In this document: piece by piece, positions 58,166 through 64,000 of the stretch
Numbering within the stretch: the first letter of the stretch is position 1
Layout: each line of letters opens with the position of its first letter
Source of the DNA: Paracyclopina nana
Taxonomy: Eukaryota > Arthropoda > Copepoda > Cyclopoida > Cyclopettidae
Length of the DNA stretch: 64,000 nt
Reading direction: 5' to 3'
NCBI GenBank assembly: GCA_019096065.1
Contig: JAGUCH010000004.1
Span: 9,362,001-9,426,000, forward strand
Notes under the pieces: model-generated
Told to the model about the DNA's origin: nothing
Databases searched by the model: none
The model's input: only the letters and a program-made list of their open reading frames with translations
Position numbers and translations under genes: made by a program

Positions 58166-58660
58166 TGTGATGGGCAATAAGTACATCATGTCTCTGGTGC
58201 ACGTTACGACCAGAATAGGACTTGATTGGACCCCTCCAGTGGAACCTGTGGAAACCGTGGAACCCGTGGAGCCACCAGAAGTCCGGAAGGTTGCCCATTC
58301 ACCGCTACATCACTACCTCAAAATCACAAAACCTCCTTACTCAAAACCACTCCAAACACCCTTTTTCATCTCCTCCAACTCTCTTATTATTGCTGCTGCT
58401 GCTGCTGCTACCTATGCGATTCACCTGACCTTGAGTGGAGAAGTCGCTAGCCATTGTGTGGAGGAGTTGCTAGCTGCTTCATAGAAGAGGACCTGCAGCT
58501 GCATAAGAACGGAGAGAAGCAGATGGAAGCTGATGGAACTTTCTGCAATGCAACGAGTGGAGAAGAAGGAGAAGAGTCGAGGAGTTCGACGGGGGACTTC
58601 AGAGAAACAAGACATGGACCAAGTGCACATGGCCCATTGAGTGAGCTCTGCCCTGCTATT
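58166..58660. other. Unclassified sequence with short plus-strand frames
   Basis: Overlapping frames of 105 and 78 codons (58167-58484 and 58454-58690). The first has PPVEPVETVEPVEPPE and an Ala run from a GCT repeat. No recognised domain; possibly a remnant of a mobile element. Confidence 0.3.
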
Positions 58661-59885
58661 GTCCCACCAAAGTTCTCCAAAGTGTGCTGAGGCATGAAGA
58701 AGATGGCCACAAGAATATTTACTGCAGTTCTTATTTCTTTGTATTTGCTGCCATTAATTTGTGTGGTGTTAAAAGCTGAGTGAATAAGACAACCTTGTTT
58801 GACTTTGTTCGACCATAACTTGTATAGAGGTTTCCTGGGCAGTTATGCATCCTCGTCTGAGGCTGTTGAGGCCGTTGAGGACGTGGGTAGGAGGCCCAAT
58901 CACAGGTCTACAGCACTGAAGCTTGCCATGTGATGTATCTCGCCGGAGTTGGAGCACCGAGGCTGCGGCTTTGGGTCCAAGGCGGGTAGACATCCGGCCA
59001 GCACCCGGAGGCTGCGAACGGTACCGTGACCATGAAGCCGATGCTAACCATCCTAGGCTTCAGAGGGTGTGACCGTCGCACACCATTTTGGAGGCCCCGG
59101 AGGGATTGAAGGCCACTCTCTCTCCTAAAGGTTTGATAACCAAAAAACCATGAAGTCCCGGAAAATGTCTTGGTGTGGATCAAGATTCCTGCTCTGCGGC
59201 GCAGGTTGGGCCGCACGCTGATTGCGATCAGGGTGTGTCTACTACAGTACAAAAGCAAAATCCCGAAGGCTGACGAGCCGATGGGGGTCACTCCGATGGC
59301 ATTTGGGCCTATGTGGTGCGTAGGCTTAAGATTCCCTTAGACCCAAATTGCGCATTGATGCCGTTGGCGGGTTGGAACTGGCGCGCGGGGAGTGCAAGAA
59401 GGTACAGGCCGTGACGTACCACCAGCCCGTTGATGATGTCTTCCATGGACCATTGTTATGATGATGGGCCTACACAAAGTAACAATGACATTGTCTTTCC
59501 CGGAGGTGAATGCATGCGTGCAGGCTCCGCATGGCATAGCTTGGAGTATGGGTGCCATGGCAGCCGGAAAGCCAGCCAAGGTGCAGGTTGCGACCTGAGC
59601 CTCTGTTGCCTATCCATAATGGGGCGAGTGAGCGCAAGAGTGTTGCGACACTAGTGGGTCTCGTCCGTGGGTTTGGCCACACAGATGGAAGAAGATGATG
59701 TAATCCATGACTTGCGAGTCAATGAACCCCAAATAGGCCACGCGTGGAGCCGGAGTGGGAGCCACAAAGGAAAATGCGTGTTTGGGGCCCAAAAAACTGG
59801 CTAACCTTGGACAAGTTGCCGAGGGCACAGGGAAGGTTGGCCGGCCCGCAACTCGAGGAGGAGTGGGCAAACTTTTATTTTTTCA
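58661..59885. other. GC-rich block without long frames
   Basis: About 1.2 kb far richer in G+C than its surroundings, with only short frames on both strands and no recognised domain. It ends at a T-rich stretch (acttttattttttc) directly before the second retroelement's leader. It may be the noncoding end of a LINE or part of the retroelement; I cannot decide. Confidence 0.4.
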
Positions 59886-60341
59886 TTCACTGAGTCGACA
59901 CTGGTTGGCGAAGTGGCATACCTTTTTTGCGTAAAAAGTTGATGCACCTTTGTTTCAGAGACTTAGAAGAAATTACCATCCATACACCTGTTGGCACCAG
60001 TAGTGCCAAATTTTACTCCACCTTTTATATTGTAATAAGTGAGTGTGTGTATTTGTGCGTGCGTTTGTGTGTGTGTTTTGTCTTGGCCGCTCATAGCCTA
60101 GACAAAAAATAAATAAACGAGCTTAGCAACTGCAACCTTTTTCTCTGTGTCACTTGACGCGGCGTAGTAATTAGGACAAGCTTCCCTGTGCTTTGAACAG
60201 CGTATAGCTTTCAATTCGGTACTGCCGAATTTAGTACACACAGTAGTGTACTAAGACCAGAATATTGCGTGTGACTCCGTTGCACCTCTAAGAGATAAGA
60301 AATACTCAGTGTGACTCCGTCACGCTTTTTACAAGATAAGA
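59886..60341 (+). promoter_or_regulatory. Leader and possible 5' LTR of the second retroelement
   Basis: Holds an LTR-like start (tgttggcaccagtagtgcca, about 59988), a TATA-like tttatatt (60021), AATAAA signals near 60105 and a short duplicated segment (gtgtgactccgt at about 60270 and 60311) just before the first ATG. The 3' LTR is outside the window, so the boundaries cannot be set. Confidence 0.4.
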
Positions 60342-61466
60342 ATGGCTAATCAGGATTCTAGGATCACTGGACCTACTCTGGCTGAGGAAGTTACGAAAGC
60401 AAAGGATCGATTGTTGCACCATCTTGGGATTAATGAGGACACTTTTCAAGGGTACCTATCCCAATGCCACCCAAATGGGACCAGCAGGACTGTCTTGCAA
60501 AGATTTCTGCCACACGTTGCTTACCCTGAAGCACTAGAGTTTGTTACGGTAACCCCAACACAAATAGCAGCTGTATGGGATAGGACTCGAATAGTAATTG
60601 TTCCTAGGGAGCCAATTAGACCGTTGGATGATCATATTACGGCAATCATTAGTACTATGCCTCTTAAAGATCCAGTAGGCCAGGTTGTAAATGTGGTTAA
60701 ATATATTGATGCACTTGACCCTAATTCATTGACAAGCACGACATGTGCTTTATTATGCATTTGTTTTGGTCTGGATGAGTTCCTAACTCGTATTGAGGAA
60801 AAGAAAGATCTGCAGCGTATCCAAGAAGTTGATGGAAGCTCCATGACCTACGCAATGTCAGGGACGCATGAAATGGTTGCGACATTGATATCCAGGAATT
60901 GGCTAAAGATACGGGCATTTGGAGATGGATTTTCCATTGTAGCGAGGCTTTATGGCCTACAAATCGATTATTTCCTAAATGAGCCGCTTAACCTGAAGCC
61001 ACAGAAAACTTCAGGCCAGAGTGTACATTTTCCAAACAATGAGACGAGTAATGCTGTTCCAGATATGTCTTCGATAGCAAGTCCACCTGGGACTAACCAT
61101 CATGAGTTCACTACAGGTGTTGATCTGAATGGCCAAAATAAGTCAGTCCTAACCTCGACTAAAATGAATCCTCGTGATTTGCACAACTTGACTAATTCTG
61201 TCACGCTCCCTCCAATGGAAGTTGTACATAGGATGGTACAAAAGATGTTGTCAGGAGGCCATTTGAATATTCAGGAATTGAACACGGTAAAAGCTTACTA
61301 CACGAAAATGCATGATGCAAGCACGGCAAATAAAATCATTGCCTCTGCACAAATCACGGCTAAGCACATGGTTGGGGCAAAAGTAGAGTCTATCTTCAGT
61401 AAGAATTTAGAAAGAACCTTAAGCATAGTAGATGCTGCGACGAAGGAAAGAATGGTGCGAAACTGA
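60342..61466 (+). CDS. Retroelement ORF1, 374 residues, unknown
   Basis: Starts at the first ATG after the leader. The protein is soluble-looking and mostly helical, with no recognised domain. It contains LAEEVTKAKDRLLHHLG near the start, a hydrophobic middle (TTCALLCICFGLDEFL) and a polar, Asn/Thr-rich linker from about residue 225. A leading separate frame before gag is unusual for LTR elements; it could be the N-terminal part of Gag or an accessory protein. It overlaps the next frame by 35 bases. Confidence 0.6.
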   Translation: MANQDSRITGPTLAEEVTKAKDRLLHHLGINEDTFQGYLSQCHPNGTSRTVLQRFLPHVAYPEALEFVTVTPTQIAAVWDRTRIVIVPREPIRPLDDHITAIISTMPLKDPVGQVVNVVKYIDALDPNSLTSTTCALLCICFGLDEFLTRIEEKKDLQRIQEVDGSSMTYAMSGTHEMVATLISRNWLKIRAFGDGFSIVARLYGLQIDYFLNEPLNLKPQKTSGQSVHFPNNETSNAVPDMSSIASPPGTNHHEFTTGVDLNGQNKSVLTSTKMNPRDLHNLTNSVTLPPMEVVHRMVQKMLSGGHLNIQELNTVKAYYTKMHDASTANKIIASAQITAKHMVGAKVESIFSKNLERTLSIVDAATKERMVRN

Positions 61467-62904
61467 CGTCATCTACGATGAGTCTGCTCCGATTTCAGAG
61501 AGGCTGAAGTTAATTAACACCGACGAGATTAAGGATGTGGAATCAGCCAGACGAGTAATCCTTCAGATGGTTGACCCAAACTTATCCTCAGGAAAGAAAT
61601 TGATTGAGATGCAGAAGCTCTTTAGTGTACTTAGCACGAGGGACGAGTTTACTTCTCTCCAAAAGCAGATATTGGCAGAGGGCTACTTGAAGACCCCTGA
61701 AATAAGTGTGGCCGCTGGAGTATCAGCTGACACTTCTAGGAGCATTTATGATCCGACTACCATGAGAGGTTACATCGCTGCACCTACGAATGGCCATGTT
61801 AAGTATGCAAGCTCACAGTCAATGAAGGAGATTAGGCACAAATATACTAAAAAGTTTGATTTACATAGTTCCTCATTAACTGCTGAGAATATAATAAATT
61901 TTTTGGACTATATGGCGAACGAGGCTGGCAGACAGCATTGGTCTCATGCAGCTTTGTTAACAGCCATGTGTGAGGCTTCATCCCAGAATACTAGTGAGTA
62001 TTTTAAGGGGATGGCTGGAGAAGGAAAAGATGGTATGGAATTGCTATGGCAAGATATCTTTAACTACACGCAGTTTGTGCGTAAAGAGGATCCATATTTC
62101 CTCATTCAGGAGATGATCCGGAAGCCTACTGAGTGCTTCACTGCCACACTTAAGGCAATTCTTCGACTGCGAATGAAGATACATAGCACAACCATTGGAG
62201 ATGGCGGAGATGCTCATGCAGTCTCTGAAGCCATCTCTGATGGTTTTGCACTCCTAGGACGTCATTGGCCTCAGAATTACCAGTCGTTAGTAAACAAATA
62301 CAACGACTATCTGCTGAGAGCGAATATACCTGCTAGGAGTTTGCACGCCTACAATATCATGATGAACTTGATTGGCAGTGACCTAGGTACCTATGTGCCA
62401 AGGGACGTGGATAGGGCTCATAAAGAGGAGAGGCTGCCAATGGTACCCAATATGCGTGCCAAACCTAGAATTGCTATGGTTGAAGCTACTGAAGAAGAGG
62501 TGTTAGACAGTGCTAGCACTATATCGGCAGCCTCTGGCCGTAGTCAACGAAGTGCTAAAATAATAAATGAGCTACAAAGCGAGTTGGCTCGAGCAAACTT
62601 TGAATTGAGTAGGCAAGCTGTTGAAGTAGCTATGATGAAAGCTGAATCACCATCCGAGAAAATAAATAGGCTGGGAAAAACTTTTAACATAGATACATCT
62701 AAGTTGCCTGAAGGAAACCCTCTTCAGACTAATGGGTGCTTGTTCTGCAACCAATTGCATTACGCTACACAGTGTACGAATTACCCGAACACGAATTTGA
62801 CCTCAATTAGAAACGATGGCACATTGTGCCCGTTGTGTAAAGGATTGCACCTTGAGTTTAGGGGAGAACAGTGTTGGAAGACACGACCTGCTCGTAAACA
62901 ATAA
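61432..62904 (+). CDS. gag: Retroelement gag-like ORF2, 490 residues
   Basis: A helical, capsid-like central region (about residues 130-330) is followed by a charged helix and two Cys-His motifs at the C-terminus: CLFCNQLHYATQC at 436-448, a CCHC knuckle, and CPLCKGLHLEFRGEQC at 466-481, a variant with wider last spacing. Paired knuckles at the end of Gag bind element RNA. The stop overlaps the next ATG as TAATG, the arrangement known from termination-reinitiation. Confidence 0.75.
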   Translation: MLRRRKEWCETDVIYDESAPISERLKLINTDEIKDVESARRVILQMVDPNLSSGKKLIEMQKLFSVLSTRDEFTSLQKQILAEGYLKTPEISVAAGVSADTSRSIYDPTTMRGYIAAPTNGHVKYASSQSMKEIRHKYTKKFDLHSSSLTAENIINFLDYMANEAGRQHWSHAALLTAMCEASSQNTSEYFKGMAGEGKDGMELLWQDIFNYTQFVRKEDPYFLIQEMIRKPTECFTATLKAILRLRMKIHSTTIGDGGDAHAVSEAISDGFALLGRHWPQNYQSLVNKYNDYLLRANIPARSLHAYNIMMNLIGSDLGTYVPRDVDRAHKEERLPMVPNMRAKPRIAMVEATEEEVLDSASTISAASGRSQRSAKIINELQSELARANFELSRQAVEVAMMKAESPSEKINRLGKTFNIDTSKLPEGNPLQTNGCLFCNQLHYATQCTNYPNTNLTSIRNDGTLCPLCKGLHLEFRGEQCWKTRPARKQ

Positions 62905-63401
62905 TGGGACCAAGTACAAAAACTCCCAATAAGAATGATAAAGATAGTTACATCTTGCCTTCATTTATGAGGGGAGAATGTAACAAAGAAGTAGGACGAG
63001 CTTACTTTGATTATTTAAAGGAGCAATCTGTGAAAAATGCCGAAATTATGACTCGTGGAAGTGAGGACAAAAAGGCTCTGGTCCTTGCAATAAGGGGTAG
63101 AAAAAGTCGGTTTGCCCATCAGCATACTATGACTGTAATTGAGATTAGCATAATACTGTTTGCAATAACAATATGTCAATATTGCTTATTTGGTTGGGAT
63201 TATTGGCCAATTACAGTAATCTGTAGTGGAGCAATAATAGCTTTATGGTACTACTTTGTAAAAGGTAGCACGAGTGATGAGCAAAAAACTTGTAGTAATG
63301 ATGGTATCGTTACACATCTGGCCTCAGTAAATGCTAATGAAGCAGAGCCAGTAACACATTTTAACCTTTACCGAATCCGGAACTTGAAGATGACGTGCTG
63401 A
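62904..63401 (+). CDS. Retroelement ORF3, small membrane protein
   Basis: 165 residues with a polar, basic N-terminal region (RGRKSRF before the first helix) and two hydrophobic helices at about residues 77-96 (TVIEISIILFAITICQYCLF) and 101-118 (WPITVICSGAIIALWYYF). A polar tail follows. No signal peptide, glycosylation-rich ectodomain or furin site is seen, so it does not look like a classical envelope. A membrane protein between gag and protease is not a standard LTR-element part. Confidence 0.65.
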   Translation: MGPSTKTPNKNDKDSYILPSFMRGECNKEVGRAYFDYLKEQSVKNAEIMTRGSEDKKALVLAIRGRKSRFAHQHTMTVIEISIILFAITICQYCLFGWDYWPITVICSGAIIALWYYFVKGSTSDEQKTCSNDGIVTHLASVNANEAEPVTHFNLYRIRNLKMTC

Positions 63402-64000
63402 GTATATACTCATTAAAACTACATAATGTTTGTGAAAGGTATTTTATACCAGTGGAGATAACTGGAAAAATACGTTTGCATGCTTTATTTGACAGTGGAG
63501 CAATGGTGCAGATAATATCACGCACTCTTGTAAAACTGATCGAAGACAAAATTGGTTACACTCTACCTCGGGTCGAAACTAATTATGTAATTAAGAACTT
63601 TAATGGGGAAGAATTCCCAGGGAATGAAGCTGTCTCTATTCAAGTTGCATTTGGGAATCGTGTTTTAATCAGACAGGCTGTTTTCCTTGTATCTGATTGC
63701 GATACACTATTAATGATAGGAAACTCGTTATTAGTAGACAATAATGTCCGGATGACTAGTAAAGATGGAAAGCACTTTATGGATTTCCCTGGAAAGTCCA
63801 AACATAAGAAAATTCCACTCTTACTATCAAAAGAGGCTTTCTACCCAGTTGCAATAAATGAAGGGATCACTCTACTCCCTGGAGAAGAAGTGACCACCAT
63901 GGCTAGTTTACCTCATGATTTACCTGTCATCAGTAATGACATCCAAATAGATTCTGACTCTGACGAAGACGACGACCTTGGTCGTACTCATCACCAGAGA
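63365..64000 (+). CDS. Retroelement protease region, partial
   Basis: Open frame to the window edge. LHALFDSGAMVQIIS is the retropepsin active-site loop (D-S-G), and VSDCDTLLMIGNSLL fits the family's second conserved hydrophobic-glycine segment. An acidic linker (DSDSDEDDD) closes the visible part. RT would be expected downstream. Confidence 0.75.

Larger units (their letters stand above)
59988..64000 (+). mobile_element. 5' part of a second LTR-type retroelement, runs off the window
   Basis: Four overlapping frames on plus: an unknown 374-residue protein, a gag-like protein with two Cys-His motifs, a small two-helix membrane protein, and a retropepsin. The first Cys-His motif (C-X2-C-X3-H-X4-C) recalls BEL/Pao Gag, but RT and integrase lie beyond 64000, so the family is not settled. 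The visible part looks whole, with no break noticed. The element has no obvious relation to the Gypsy copy upstream, and its base composition is closer to the host. Confidence 0.75.

Overview
The window is nuclear DNA of an animal, most likely an invertebrate and possibly an arthropod or other ecdysozoan; the sequence does not fix the phylum. Host genes have several short exons, introns of 51-62 bp and metazoan protein families: DEG/ENaC channels, an RCC1-repeat protein kinase and an NLR-type NACHT domain. Between the genes lie very many minisatellites, SINE-like and foldback repeats, and two LTR retroelements. The host sequence is AT-rich. The NACHT exon, the Gypsy element and a block at 58.7-59.9 kb stand out as GC-rich.

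Layout. 0-5 kb: two minus-strand exons, one carrying a NACHT P-loop, separated by minisatellites and a small MITE. 5.4-15 kb: a long inverted-repeat (foldback) element with tRNA-like heads in its arms, split by a young Ty3/Gypsy element (6330-14366, minus strand, identical 198-bp LTRs). 15-19.4 kb: a tRNA-derived SINE, then a symmetric satellite domain with a 178-bp satellite in both orientations and 10-bp GC-rich arrays in opposite orientations. 19.9-29.8 kb: a run of different minisatellites, many with a period near 20 bp. 30.4-34.1 kb: two tandem DEG/ENaC channel genes on the plus strand. 38.1 kb: tRNA-Cys(GCA). 38.6-40.9 kb: a five-exon minus-strand gene for an RCC1-repeat protein fused to a C-terminal protein kinase resembling eIF2-alpha kinases. 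41-58 kb: gene-poor, with more minisatellites, SINEs, an inverted-repeat pair, MITEs and a 107-bp tandem array derived from a SINE tail. 58.6-64 kb: a GC-rich noncoding block, then the 5' part of a second retroelement with four overlapping frames, which runs off the window.

The host genes show no functional cluster apart from the duplicated channel pair. The least ordinary signals are the kinase fusion with RCC1 repeats first, a small membrane-protein frame between the gag-like and protease frames of the second retroelement, a SINE tail hairpin with paired base changes, foldback elements carrying tRNA-like heads, and minisatellites whose unit is a recognisable motif: AP-1-like, p53-half-site-like, or a 3' splice acceptor.
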